Shown here piece after piece: positions 36,653-49,215 of a stretch of DNA of 64,000 nt. Source of the DNA: Anaeramoeba flamelloides (lineage: Eukaryota > Metamonada > Anaeramoebidae); NCBI GenBank assembly GCA_027625915.1, contig JANTQA010000032.1:930001-994000 (forward strand). Direction: 5' to 3'. Below the pieces are notes generated by a model. That model made no database searches. It saw nothing but the letters and a program-made list of their open reading frames with translations, and had not been told where the DNA came from. Position 1 is the first letter of the stretch; each line of letters starts with the position of its first letter. The position numbers were made by a program, and so were the translations under genes.

Positions 36653-38034
36653 TCAATGGCTTGGTGAACAAATAATGGAAAAATATTCTTTAAATAAACT
36701 ATCTGAATATTTTTAAAGTAGAATTATTAATTGGAACTGATTTTATTTTTTTGAAAATATTAAAAAAAATGACGAGAAATAATTAATAAAGCATCTTAAC
36801 CCGTTTAATCAATTGAATTATTATATACGCATTGCAATAATTAAGATTGGAATGAGGGCCATTGATTAACAAGAATCAAATTAAAAGGCATATATTATCC
36901 TTAGGAGTTGTATTTTAAAATTTTTAAAAGATATTTTTGGGAAAACAAATAAATTATTGTTTTTATTTTTTTGTGATTTTATTTTTAAAAAGAAAAAAAT
37001 GATTTGAAATCTGCTTCAAAAAGGAAATCATATTATTTCAGGGTTTCAAAAATTATTCTAAATTATTTTGAAATTATATTATTATTTTATACTAATATTA
37101 TTTTTAAATTTCGTGATTTTATTTTAAAAGTATATTTTTGTACAGCTTCTTTCAATACAATAAAGTTTTTAGATTCTTCAAATTTATATAGATATAGAGA
37201 TAGTTTTTTGAAAATAATTTGAAAATATTTTTGATATTCAAAGTATTAAAAATAGAAAAATACATCAAAACTTTTAAAACAACAATTTATTTTTAAAAGT
37301 CACATTAAAAAAATTTTCAGATGGTCAAATAATAATCAGATTGTTACTTTGTTTCCAAATTCAAGATCCCATCGCTTTTTTTTTTTTTCAAATTTGATAG
37401 TGAATTTGGTGAAAAAAAATTTTTAAGGCCACTTCCCCCTTAATGAAAAATTAGAGATATATTAAGTCAAAATAAATAAATGGGGATCACATTTACAATG
37501 AATAAATTAATTAAAAAAGACAATTTACCCTCTTAGAAGAAGTTTCCCCGAATAACAGGAAAAATTTAATCAACTACTAGAAATAAGTAAAATATTTGAA
37601 ATAAAAAAATCTATTTAAATTTTAAAAGTAAAAATTTTATTATTGAATTTGGAATTTAAACAAGATAGAATTTCTTTTAAATACCACCCCTCCAATTTTA
37701 CAATTATTCCTTTCTTTTAGGATTCCAAATTATAACAATTTATACAATAAAAAAGATTAAAAAAATTATTGGTGTCGCAAAATTCAGACCCTTCTTAGAA
37801 TATATTAAATAAAAAAAAGAAAATGAAAAAATGAAGTCAATTTTTTTCAGATTTAGGTTCCAAAGATAAGTATAGAACAAAAAAAGCCAACACCCAAGAA
37901 AATAATAAAGTAGAAGTCGCTATTTCAAAAGTTCTTTCTTTTTTTTTTTTTTTTCTATACTTTCAGATTTCAAAAAGAACAGAAAGTTATATCTTGTTTT
38001 TTTTTATAATTTTTGAAAATAAAAGAGATTGATA

Positions 38035-38913
38035 CGGTCAGTTCCACTTTTAAGGCACAAAATTTCAACAAAATTTAAGGTACAAAAAAATCTCATATCA
38101 AGGATAGAGTCATTACGGTGAAAGTAATTATTCTGAAATGGAAAAAAACTTTGTAGTGATTTTATTGAGGACCTAACACCAATCAAAAACCAACCAACCA
38201 TATGATGTATGATCGATCTCCAAAAATCAAAAACCAAAGATTAGGACATTTTTAGAAAAAAGTGACCAAGAACGACACTCAATTTCCAATTAGAATGGTC
38301 GTGAATTACAATTCTGAAAACAACTATGTCAGTTTTGAAGTGTCGCTCTTTGGCGCTTTTTGAGATCTTGGTGACTTTTTTTTTCTTTTTTTTATTTTTT
38401 CAAATGAGTTATTTTTATTGAAAGACTATTACCTAATCCTTACTTGGTCAAATTTAGAGGGTTTTAAAATAACCACAAATCAGACTAAATCGAATAAAAT
38501 TGATTGAGAAATACAAGAAAGCAATTTGTTTTAAATTAAAGAAATTTAACCTCTTTTGAAAAAGAAAATGAGAAAAGATGAATTTTTTTTTTAAAATTTT
38601 GATTTTTTGAAATTGAGAATTCTTTTTCTTCGTTGAATTTTTTGTCAAAGAGATCCTATGGAATTTTTTTTTTTTGTTATTTGAATTTTGTCAACCAAAA
38701 GAAGGCCTATTTCACAATACACTTTTTGGTCTCAGGTCACTCCTTGTGTATGGTGCCTTTTCACGGTAAATGACCAGACACTTAAGGCACAAAATTTTGA
38801 ATTTTTATTTTTACTAATAATTTTACTAGAATCTGAAATTTTGTGCCTTAATTTGAGATTTTTATTATGCCTTAAATTTCGTTGAAAGTTTGTGCCTTAA
38901 AAGTGGAACTGAC
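38035..38913. mobile_element. 879-bp TIR element, TA target
   Basis: Left end CGGTCAGTTCCACTTTTAAG and right end, read as complement, GTCAGTTCCACTTTTAAGGC; arms continue through TTTCAACAAAATTTAAGG for about 60 bp. TA lies on each side (38033-38034, 38914-38915). On the minus strand the interior matches 13440-13920 and 51410-52060. A stretch in one frame is kept between copies (RATLNLQLEW at 51.9 kb, RTTLNFQLEW here, RATLNFQFDY at 13.7 kb), which may be a relic of an encoded protein. The family is unknown to me; a TA target would fit the Tc1/mariner superfamily. Confidence 0.65.
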
Positions 38914-40279
38914 TAGCAATACCAATTTTGGATTAATAATCTTAATGTAAATATATTTTCACTTTATTTATATACTTAAAAAAGGAAAGATTATTTCAGA
39001 GAATAAATTCTTTGATTATTTAAATCATTTACTTTTCGAGATAAATTCAAAAAAAAATATTGTGTCTTGGAGTTTAATTAAAAAGTGTTACATTTTCCTT
39101 TTACGGTTTTTACTCCCTTTTAATTTTTAAATCTCTTTAGATTTTTTTTCAATGTTTGTTGGTGTTTTTTCTTTTTGGAAATTGAAATAAAAAATTTGTT
39201 TTCTTGAAAGAAAATTATCCATATTTTAGAAGATTTTTTTGCAAAAATATATCCCTCTCAAAAATATTTTTTTATGATTATTCTTTTCTAAACAATAAGT
39301 TTCTGATCCCTCCCTTTAATATAAAATATTGCCCCACCCACCCAATGAAACAATATAATTCAAACAATAATAGTTAATTTTTATTTTAATTATTTTATTT
39401 GATCAGATCAAATTTTAAAAAAAAAATTATCATTTGAGAATGTGCACTTAAAAGGGTATCTCAGTGGAATCATTGAAAATACAGATAACTATTTAATTAG
39501 AAAGTGGTTTTAATATGATACTTTTTTACAAGAGATATTTCTCCACATTTAGCAAATAATAGAATCTACGTTATAATTTACAAATACTTTGAGTTCTTGT
39601 TTAATCTTTATTTATTGATGTCGGAAGTATTCCAAATTTCATAAAGGAATAACATAAGGTTTTTTTTATTCCAGAAAGTACAGTATATCACTTCATTTCA
39701 TAATTACTCTTTATACATATCAGTTAGTATTAAAAAAATTTACTCTTTCTTCTTTAATAAACAAAACTCATAAAAAAGATCCCTATTCTTTTTAAGAAAA
39801 ACCTGAATCTCACAATAAATTTTGTAAGAAAGGATCGTTTTTTGAAGATTTTCACCAAGTTTGTGAATGAAAAGTACACTTTTGAAAGAGTACGGCATAA
39901 ACACAAAACTAAAATTTGCAATTAAAGACACTTAAAAAGTAAACTCAAAATTTTAGGAGTAAAAACTTTTAGGTTAACATTTGAGGATGAAGACCATTAA
40001 TGTAGTTCATAATATCATAAAAAGTGAAGAAATTGGTTTTATTTCCAAGCTTAATAGATTCCTTAAAAGAAAAATATAAACACAGATTACTCTTCTAAAA
40101 GCGAGCTAATGATCAGTAATGGAAACTTCATAAAAACAGAAGTACTTTCAAATTCGTTCAATTGATAACCAATTCACGAAAAACCAAATTCCCAAAGTAA
40201 ATCCGATATATTCAGCCAAATTAAAAAAAAAGAAAACAAAAAAGGATTGGAAAAGATTTTATTTTTTAAAAATTTTCTT

Positions 40280-43200
40280 ATGACAAATAAATTAAAATCA
40301 AAAGCTGCTCTTCACAAAACAACATTGAAAAAGAAACTTAAAACCACTAAAAAAGAGTTTTTGGCCGAGGAAGATGAAAACCAAGAAGAGGTGAATTGTG
40401 GATCAGATCGAGTAATGAAAAATTTGGTGCCGTTAATTCGGACTCCATTAAAAAAAGAAATACTATTTCCAAATTCCAATTCAAAGCCAGACACGAAAGC
40501 ACTACTGTTGCATTTGAAAAGAGAAGGGAAATTGAATAAAGATGATGTCATAACCATTGTAAGGGCTGCAAGAAAAATTTTACGTAAAGAGAATAACCTC
40601 ATTAAATTATCTTCGCCTGTCGTCATCTTTGGTGATTTGCATGGCCAATTTTTTGATTTGGTGAATTACATTGAGACAATTGGTGACTGCGATCCAGAAA
40701 CAAACAAATTCCTTTTTTTAGGTGACTACGTCGATCGTGGGGTTTTTGGCATCGAGATTGTTATTTATTTGTTTGCACTCAAAATACGCCACCCAAATGG
40801 TTGCTTTTTGTTAAGGGGTATGATTATTCTCTTTTAAATTTCCCATCTTAGAACACCATCTTTAGGTGTTCTTTTCCATTTACTCTCGAACATTTTATTT
40901 TGTTTTTCTTTCCGATTTTTGTCATGATTTTGTAATTTTTTATTTGAAAGGTCCCAAAAATTAATTACTTTACAAAAAATAACACTTATTTGAAGTGATC
41001 AAAAATTAATTTGTTGTTTTTTGTGGGGTGTTTTAAAAATAATTTTAACAACAGCCTCTTATTTTTGCATTTAAAAAATGAAAAACTACCATCAAGCAAC
41101 CAACACGATTACAAAAAAAGACAAGAAAACCTTCAAGAGTTAGTCAAGGTGTTAAAATCCTGGTTAAAGAATTAATTGAGTAAAATAACACTTCAAAAAT
41201 GTGTTGACATTCAAAAAAAAAATGATTTGAAAATAACTGTAAAAAAAATATTTTTCCGATCTTCATTCAAAGTTTAAGGTGGTAATTTACAAACGAATTC
41301 TTCTGACGTGCTACAAATTTCTTCCTTCTAGACTGGTTAAGGAATATCCAAAATAAAGCCACCATAGGAGTCTTACGAAACAAAACATCAGTGAATTAGA
41401 CTCTTTATCTCTTTAGATCAAGAAGAACTATAATATTTCGAATTTTTAGGAATAGATAATTTTGTCAGATCAGACAGTTAATTGGAAGATGGTAGTAAAA
41501 ACCTAAACCCAACCATTATTGTTCTAATTGAAGTATTGCCTAGTTTCCAATAAAAACCTATGAAAAAATCGAGTTAGAACAAAAAGGGATGGGTTTAGGA
41601 TTTTACTACACTACAAGGAAAATTTAAACACCGAAAATTAAAGTTAGCCAAAACTATAAATTGGATTTCAGTTATACTTCTTTTATAAATTATTTTTTCA
41701 AAGTTATCATAATTTTATGTAATAAAAAAAGGATAGCTATTAAGCTCATGAAAATCCGAATATCCCCCTTTTTCAAAAATACCAACTTTTGAAAAAAACA
41801 CCTATTTTTGGGGTATTTTTTTAATGAAAAAAGTTGAAATGAATGAACTTTTGATTGAACATTAAGATTGAAAAAAGAATAAATTTTAAAGCAATTTGCA
41901 GAAAACAATCGGGAATGTATATAAAAACTCAAACATGGAAAAAAATAAAATGATAAAAAATATTCCAAAAACAGATAAAAAATCAGATTTTCAATTTAAT
42001 TTAGCGATATCTTTTGATTGAAATATTTTGTGTTATTTTAAAATTGAAAAATATGTTTTTTTTTAGACTATTAAAAAAATACTTGAAAATTATCTCTCTA
42101 CTAAGTCAATTAAAAAATTCAAAAATTTTACAATTAAAAATGAAAAAAATATTACTGAAAAATTTCATTTTTTTTTCAATTCCTATTAATATCTATTAAA
42201 GTTGTAAACCTTTTTTTAAAATTGTTATGTATAATAATGTTTATTATATGTGTATATTTCAAAAATACAAAATTTTAGAGATTTTTTTTTGAAAAAATTT
42301 TCCTTGTCTTGTACCATCTTCCAATTAACTGTCTGATCTGGCAAAAATACCTTTTACTAAATTTTTTAGTTCTTCTTGTTCTAAAGATTTAAAGAGTCTA
42401 TTTCACTGATGTTTTGATTCGTAAGACTCCCGTGATGGATTTATTTTGGATATTCCTTAATGGTTATCTAAAAAAAAAGGTAACTGTGAGTGGTGTATGA
42501 TTCAAAATATTGTGAAATTGTTTTTTATCTCTTTAGATCGTGAATAACCATAAAATTTCAAAGAAAGTTGTAATTTTGAACTCTATTTTTTTTTTTATTA
42601 AATCAAATTATGAAATTAATTTTTTTTACAAATACTAAATTAACACCCCAAGTTAATTGAATTATTAATAATTATTGTTCATTTAAAATACCCACAGAAC
42701 AAAAAATAAATAATAACAAATCTAAATAAAAAAAAAAGGTGTGTCAAAAATTTTAGAGTAACCATAATAAAAATAAAAAAAAACTATTGGTAAATATATT
42801 GAAATTCTATTAACAAACATTGATCAATCAAAAGTTAGATACCACCAACTAATTAGAGAATTTGACGATATCTTTATCAAGTCTTTAAACAGTTTCAAAA
42901 ATCGCGATTATTTTTTTCAATTCACGATTAAGTTTTATAAATCAGGAATAATCTCCATCATATCGCGATATTCTATAAAATCACGATAAAGTTACAAAAA
43001 TCGCGACAATTAATATTCTATCAAATCACGATATTTATGTAAAATCACGATATTACATAAAATCATGATAATAGATAATATCTCGACAATTGTCCAAAAA
43101 TCGTGAGAAATGTCAAAATATCGTGTTAAAAAATTAAATTGCAATATAAGGGTTGATGAATTTTAGGCTAGTGATGTGACATTTTTAAAAAGTAAATTTT

Positions 43201-46200
43201 TGATCAAAAAACAGGTCTTGAATAAAAAAGTTATTCTTTTCAAAAACACAACAAAAAAGAAACTTGATTCAATCAAAGAATTAAACCAAAGAGTTTATTG
43301 CGTTTATTTTAGTGAGTTTTTGATTGACAGATTGAACGATCCTTTTCATAAGCAAAAATCGTAAAAAAAAAAAAAGATGAATCATAGTTTATCAGTTCAT
43401 TATCGTATTATAAATTGCATTGAATGTACCAGCTCTTCATGCATACTTTAAGGAATGTTCCTTGGGTTAAGTCATTTTCTTTATTCTAAGAAACTTTAAA
43501 GGAGTTGAAGAACATTTCAAAGCTTTTTTCAATAGCCTAGCCACATTATCACTACCTATTACTAAGATTCTTTGTATAATTTTTTTTTTTTTTCTTCTTC
43601 TTTGAGTCTTTGTATTGTAAAGAAAACTCAATTAGAGTTTAAAGGTTTTTTAAAACCATCACTGATAAGAATGGAAAATTCCACTTTCATATTTTTTGGT
43701 TATTTAACCTTGGAGGAAAAAGCACATTTGAAAAAACACATCTGTTATAGACTCAAGGTACATTGTTTGATGGGTTATTATTTGGTTGATCAGAATATTT
43801 ATGTGAAATTTTAAATTTTTGTTAAAAAAAAAATGAAAAGAAAAAAATTTTTTCAACCAAAAATCTTTTTTTTTTTTTTTTTTTGAGATTTTATGGGTTA
43901 TTGTAATTTTATTGGTTATCACAATTTTATAATTTTTAAAGAGAAAACTGTTGTAAAAGTCTCAAAGTTTTGTAAAATTCAAGGGTTTTTTTGTAAAGTG
44001 ATTTTTCAAAAAATAATTTTCTTTATCGCTGTTTTTCTTTTATCGTTACCATGTGAAATATCGCGATTTTTTGATTTTTCCGGATAAAGTTGGATTAATC
44101 GCAGCTTTTAAATATTGTCTTGATATTATAGCTAATATCATGTTTGATTCATGTTATCATCAAAATCTTTATTTTATTTGGTTTTTTAATATTAAAACAA
44201 CTAAATTCTAACACAATATCAGCTATTTGAAACAAATATGCCAATTGGTTGAACATTGCCCCCCTAATTAGAAAAAAAATAAAGAAAATCAAAAAACGAT
44301 AAAACAATTTAAAATCATTTCGAAAAAACCAAAAATATTTTCCAAATGTATTAATGTAGCATTGCTACTCTTTTGATGGTGGTAACTGTACCAAAAATTT
44401 TGAATATTAGTTTAATTTTATGATTCCAGGGATACTCAATAAAAAATTTGAAATCGAAAAAATATTTAATTTTTGATCAGCAATCAAAGAAATTATTTAT
44501 TAATAAAATATAAATTTTTTGACTAAAATCATTTTATTGATTTTTCAAATAAGAAAGTATTCAAAAACAAAAATAGAGCAACTTTTCCGAAAAGGAAAAA
44601 AAAGAATAAAATAAAATTCAAAAATTAATATGTTATTTTTTTTTGTCAAACAACCTTTTTGAAAATTTTCAACTAAAATTCTTCACTTTCTTTTATTTAT
44701 TTTATTTATTTTATTTTTATTATATTTTAATTCAACAAATAGGGTAAAATAATTATTTTTTTCTATTAACAAAAATTGATAATATTTTATTGAAAGTGTT
44801 ATTAAACCATAAATATACAAACAAACAAACAAACAAAACAAAACAAAACAAAACAAAATAAACAAATATAAATATCAACAGGAATCATGAAAGCCGACAA
44901 TTAACATCATTTTTTAATTTCAGGGATGAAGTGATTGCAAAATACGATGAAAAAATCTATAAAGAAATAATGAAAACATTTGATTGTTTGCCATTAGCAG
45001 CAATTGTTGATAAACAATTTTTTTGTGTTCATGGTGGAATTTCACCAAAATTAAAAAAGGTTGAAGCACTTAACAAAATTAATCGATTTAAAGAGCCGCC
45101 AACCAAAGGGCTTTTTGGAGATTTATTATGGTCCGATCCACATCCAAATTATGATAAACCCAAATTGACGCCAAGGTTTTTTGAAACAAACGAGTCAAGG
45201 AGCTGTTCTGTCTTTTATTCGTTCCAAGCAGTCAGGAGGTTTTTGTTGATAAACAAGTTAACGTGTGTGATTAGGGGGCACGAAGCACAGGACGAAGGGT
45301 TTAAAATGTATTTAAAAAGAAAAGAAACAAAATTCCCCTCATTAATTACAATTTTTTCAAGCCCGAATTATATTGGTGTATATGATAATAAAGCGGCACT
45401 TTTTAAATATCAGCCAAATGCAGTAACTATTAAAGAATTCCAGTCGGTTGATCAGCCATATTGGTTACCAAGATTCATCGATGTTTTTGCATGGTCTATA
45501 CCATTTTTAGTTGAAAAAACAAAATCTGTTCTGAAAACTATTGTTGCCTTAAAAGAACCCGAGCCTTTAAATCTTTTGAACGGGTTAAATTTGATAATGG
45601 AGGAAGATGAAGAAGAAGAAGAATATTCTGGAAATTACAATGAAAAATATGCAAAATCTGGAACCAATAAAAATAAAATAAAAAATATTAAGACAGAGCA
45701 AACAGAAAAGGATATTAACAGTGATAATAACATCTTTTTATCGATGAAAAGAGGCGAAATTATCAAAGCAAAAATTTCTTTGTTATTAGTATTAATGCAT
45801 GATTTTAATAAAATTAGGGAAAAAAAGAGTTCATACTTGTTGAAGGCGAGAGGCTTTAGAAATGTTCGAAGAGGGCACTCAATAATGATTTCTTCCGTTT
45901 TAGAAAGAAATGCCCAGAATCCTTTTCAAATTCAAAAAACAACAACAGCAAGGAAAAAGGGGCTATTAAGATCAATATCTTTCCAAGAGTTTGATTTGGA
46001 AAGCAACTTACTTAAAAAACTTTTAGGGAAAACAATTAGTATTAACAGAATAAATTTGAAATCAAATGGAAAATTAAATATTTCGGATTCCAATACGAAA
46101 AGTATTAAAAATGATTCTTCCAATCAAATTTTAGAAGAAGAAATCGAGAATAGCCTTGAAAATGAAAAAGAAATAGAAGAGCTTTCTTATGAAAATCAAA

Positions 46201-46322
46201 TCCAAAACAATAATATCCCAGAAGTAATTGAAATTGAAAGGGCAGAAGAACATATATCAAAGAACTTTGATCTGAAACTTGAATTACTTAAGAATAGCCA
46301 ACAAAAAAATTTGTGCAAATGA
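40280..46322 (+). CDS. Calcineurin A (PP2B) catalytic subunit
   Basis: Ca2+/calmodulin-dependent Ser/Thr phosphatase. Exon 1 is 40280-40817 and exon 2 is 44882-46322, about 659 residues. Exon 1 carries GDLHGQ and GDYVDRG and ends LLRG; exon 2 begins NHESRQLTSFF, completing the GNHE metal-binding box, then CVHGG, LLWSDP, RGHEAQDEGF and SSPNY. YWLPRFIDVFAWSIPFLVEK matches calcineurin rather than PP1/PP2A. After a helix for the B subunit come a basic region like the calmodulin-binding segment (IIKAKISLLLVLMHDFNKI) and SFQEFDLESN, resembling the autoinhibitory part. Both tails are longer than in animals. With a GT donor at 40818 and an AG acceptor at 44880-44881 the frame is off by one; one more G in the GGGG run at 40815-40818 would restore it. 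RGHE replaces the usual RAHE. The start is the first ATG of the frame. Confidence 0.88.
41333..42470. mobile_element. ~1.14-kb inverted-repeat element in the calcineurin intron
   Basis: The left arm (41333-41494 plus 41607-41630) and right arm (42285-42470) are about 170-190 bp and roughly 80% alike in inverted orientation: GGAATATCCAAAATAAAGCC, GGAGTCTTACGAAACAAAAC and CAGACAGTTAATTGGAAGAT all have complements on the right. The left arm is interrupted by a 112-bp MITE. The interior has two short A/T-rich frames without motifs. Confidence 0.7.
41495..41606. mobile_element. 112-bp MITE nested in an inverted-repeat arm, TA duplication
   Basis: Ends GTAAAAACCTAAACCCAACC and, as complement, GTAAAATCCTAAACCCATCC; the arms extend through TTGTTCTAA for about 40 bp. 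TA on both sides (41493-41494, 41607-41608). The other arm of the host repeat, read as complement, runs GATGGTACAAGACAAGG without interruption, giving a direct empty-site comparison. Confidence 0.75.
42898..43130. repeat. Cluster of ~11 short ATCACGATA-type repeats
   Basis: Copies of a core like AAATCACGATA or ATCGCGATA occur about every 15-25 bp, including AAAATCACGATAAAG, CAAATCACGATATTT, AAAATCACGATATTAC and AAATATCGTG. The core is nearly self-complementary. The spacing is irregular and the copies are degenerate, so this is not a clean tandem array. It lies inside the calcineurin intron. Confidence 0.65.
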
Positions 46323-46355
46323 GAAAGAACAATAAGATAATAATTAGAATTAAAC

Positions 46356-46391
<36 letters not shown>

Positions 46392-47109
46392 ATAATAGAA
46401 ATGGGAATGTTGATAAATAAATAAATAATAAATATAATTAAATGTGAGATAATAATAATATATACAATAATTGATTGTATTGATAGAAAAATAAATTGAT
46501 AAATATATTATTTTTATGAATAAAATTATTATTTATATATAGTTGTTAATTTTATAAATTCTAATTCAAACTTTTTTCATCTTTAATATTATTTTTTTTT
46601 TGATATTATTTTTATGAAAAGCTACTTTTAGTGATCCTTTTTTTTTTTTTTTTTTCATTTTTCTTACATGACAATATTAGTATTTTTATTTATTTTATAA
46701 AATTCCAAAAAATCCCTTTTTAAATAAAATTTTATTTGAATATTTTTCTTATGTTAACACAACACGATCATTAAACAAATTTTTTGAAAAAAAATTAAAC
46801 CTTTGCTAATTTTTTACTTTTTGATAACCTCACTTATACTAAACACTCTTGGTTAATAAAAGATCTTGGTTCAAAAATTATTTTTCAAGGTATTTTACAA
46901 TTAAAGTTATAAAATAACAATTTTTCCAGTTTCTATTTAATATTTTTTTCAATTTTAGAGTAAAAAATTTGAATGATTTTTTTTTAATAGTTAAGAGGTT
47001 ACAATCAGATATTTTAAAAGAATTTGAAATTTAATAAATATCTTTCAAACTGAAATGGATCATTTTGAGACCAAAGAATTATTTTTTGATTTAAATTGGA
47101 AAAATTATT

Positions 47110-47690
47110 TTTTTTTGATTTTTCGTTAGGTTTTTTTTACTTTTCGAAATAAACCGAAAATTTATTAAAATTTTCTGTTTATTTCAAAAAGTAAAAAAAA
47201 CCTAGGATACTTAACATTAGGTTTTCCAGAATTTAAAAGAATAGAGTAAAATCATAGATTTTTCTCAATTCTTTTAATTTTTGGAAAACCTGGGACACTT
47301 ATGTTATGTTTTTTTTAATTTTAGTAATAAACAGGAATTTTTGAAATTTCCTTTTTATTTCAAAATTTTAACAAAAAAACTTAGGCACTCTACTGCACTC
47401 TACGGTACCTGAGGGACACTTCAGTAATACTTTTTTTAATTTGAGAAATAAACATAAAATTTAATAACATTTCCGTTTATTTCAGGTAGTAAAAAAAATG
47501 CTGTTAGCTTTTCTGTAAAACAAAAGAATAGAGTAAAATATTTTATATTTTACTCTATTCTTTTGAATTCCCTAAATTTTAGGCACTAAAATGATACTCT
47601 CGTTAGGTTTTACAGAATTTTAAAGAATTAAGTAAATTATATATGATTTTGCTCAATTCTTTAGAAATCCTGGAAAAGCTAGACTCTTGA
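47110..47690. repeat. Palindromic hairpin array 3
   Basis: The clearest of the three arrays, with at least five imperfect palindromes end to end: about 47125-47205, 47215-47305 (TTAGGTTTTCCAGAATTTAA paired with TTTTGGAAAACCTGGGACAC), 47315-47385, 47430-47580 (AGAATAGAGTAAAATATTTT paired with ATTTTACTCTATTCTTTTG) and 47605-47690. Units are joined by sequence such as CCTAGGATACTTAACATTAG, so a palindrome end is followed at once by the start of the next. Confidence 0.75.
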
Positions 47691-48021
47691 CAGACAAAGT
47701 AATAATTATTGAAAGGGTTTTTTTCTCTATATTTAGTTTCATTAGATAAGTAAAACATTTTCAGAACCATTATTTATTATCTAAAAAAGTAAATATTACC
47801 AAGTTTAATTAAACTAAAACTCATCCTTCCGTTTATTTAAAATTTTTTACCCGAAACAATACCTTTTTTCCAAATTAGAGAATTTTTTAAAAAAGTGGTT
47901 ATATTAAAAACAATAAATAAAAATAGCCTCTGAATTGTTAAGAAGTGGATTTTTGATTATAATTGTGAATAAACTTTATTAGAAAGAGTTAAAAGGTTAG
48001 GGAAAGTAATGGTTTTGTCTA

Positions 48022-48064
<43 letters not shown>

Positions 48065-48933
48065 TTTTATATACTAGTGAAGTGTAAAAATGATATTTCT
48101 ATTTTTTTGATTTTTCAAGAATTTTTTTTATACATTATTAAATTTCTGTTTCTTCATCCCATATTTTTATTCTTTTATTAAATTGAATTTTTTTAATAAT
48201 AAACCTCAGATTTCTTGACAATAAACCTCTCCAGTCATGAAATATCATTAAAAAATTTTGAGTTTTTATAAAATTTTCAACTTCTAAAAAACTTAAATAT
48301 TGATACATGGATTTTTCCACATGTGCAAATCTTTTTTTTTTGCTTGAAAATTTGAGTAATAAAAGTAAAAGCTTATTAATATAATTTATCTTTGCATTAT
48401 TACCGATTTAATTTAAATAATTAAGATAGTATTTTCTTTTTATTAGTATTTTGAAATAATCAAATTGATCTCTAATTTTATGTTTTTAAGTTGGATTGTA
48501 TAGGGCTTAAAAAAGGATTTTGTTTGAAATATTTTCTTTTATTTTTTTAGTTGATAAAAATGAAAAAATTATTTTCAATCAAGAAGGAATATAGTAATTA
48601 TTTTTTTTTCTAGTTTATAATAATTATTTTTATTTTTTTTTGAAAAAATTAAAAACAATTTTTTAATACTTTATTATTATAATAAGTAGTTGTTTCATTT
48701 TTAAAAAATATATATTTTGAAATTTTCTTTGCCAAGAAAAGAAAATATCAATCTCCATTAAAAACAATATTTTTTTTCTAAAATAATTTAAAAATATCTG
48801 TTGGATTTTCAACTTTTTGAAAATGAGAAAAATTATCCCAAAATTTTGAAAATTTTAACTTTTTTTTAAAAATGGAATTTAAAGTAATAGTTGTTCTTTA
48901 ATAATATTATGTCTGTTTTGATTTTTTTTAGAA

Positions 48934-48969
<36 letters not shown>

Positions 48970-48976
48970 ATGTATC
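48934..48976. repeat. TA then TG microsatellite
   Basis: A TA run passing into a TG run; the only TG run noticed in the window. Confidence 0.9.
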
Positions 48977-49215
48977 ATTTGAATAGGTAAATTGATTCCG
49001 ACTAGTGTTATTTTATGGCCACTAGTAACATAATTTTTTTTCAATACTTCACGAATTATTGTTTTAGATACAAAAAACTGCTCGAAATTTTAAAATTAAA
49101 AGATATCCGGATTTAAAAATCAATTACTGTAGAATTAAAATAAATATGGAAAAAAAAAAAAAAACTTTGTAACTTTCTTAAAATGTTAAATTTGAATAGA
49201 TTTATGTTTTTTATA

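Larger units (their letters stand above)
33007..40279. other. Intergenic region, USP to calcineurin A
   Basis: A 7.3-kb stretch between divergently transcribed genes, so both promoters should lie here. No conserved regulatory motif could be recognised. It holds an A run at 34771-34814, a small signal-peptide-like frame at 34855-35001, a diverged repeat at 35915-36080, a microsatellite at 36598-36652 and the TIR element 38035-38913. Confidence 0.55.
40818..44881 (+). other. ~4.06-kb intron of calcineurin A
   Basis: It separates LLRG from NHE within one of the most conserved phosphatase motifs. GTATGA donor and an ATCAACAG acceptor. It contains a long inverted repeat (41333-42470) with a MITE inside one arm, a cluster of short ATCACGATA-type repeats (42898-43130), and an ACAAA-repeat tract just before the acceptor. 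Confidence 0.75.

Noticed and set aside
38004-38237. 77-codon minus-strand frame
   Set aside because: It spans the terminal inverted repeat of the TIR element and is explained by it.
42898-43130. CRISPR-like array
   Set aside because: Repeats are short, degenerate and irregularly spaced, in a eukaryotic intron.
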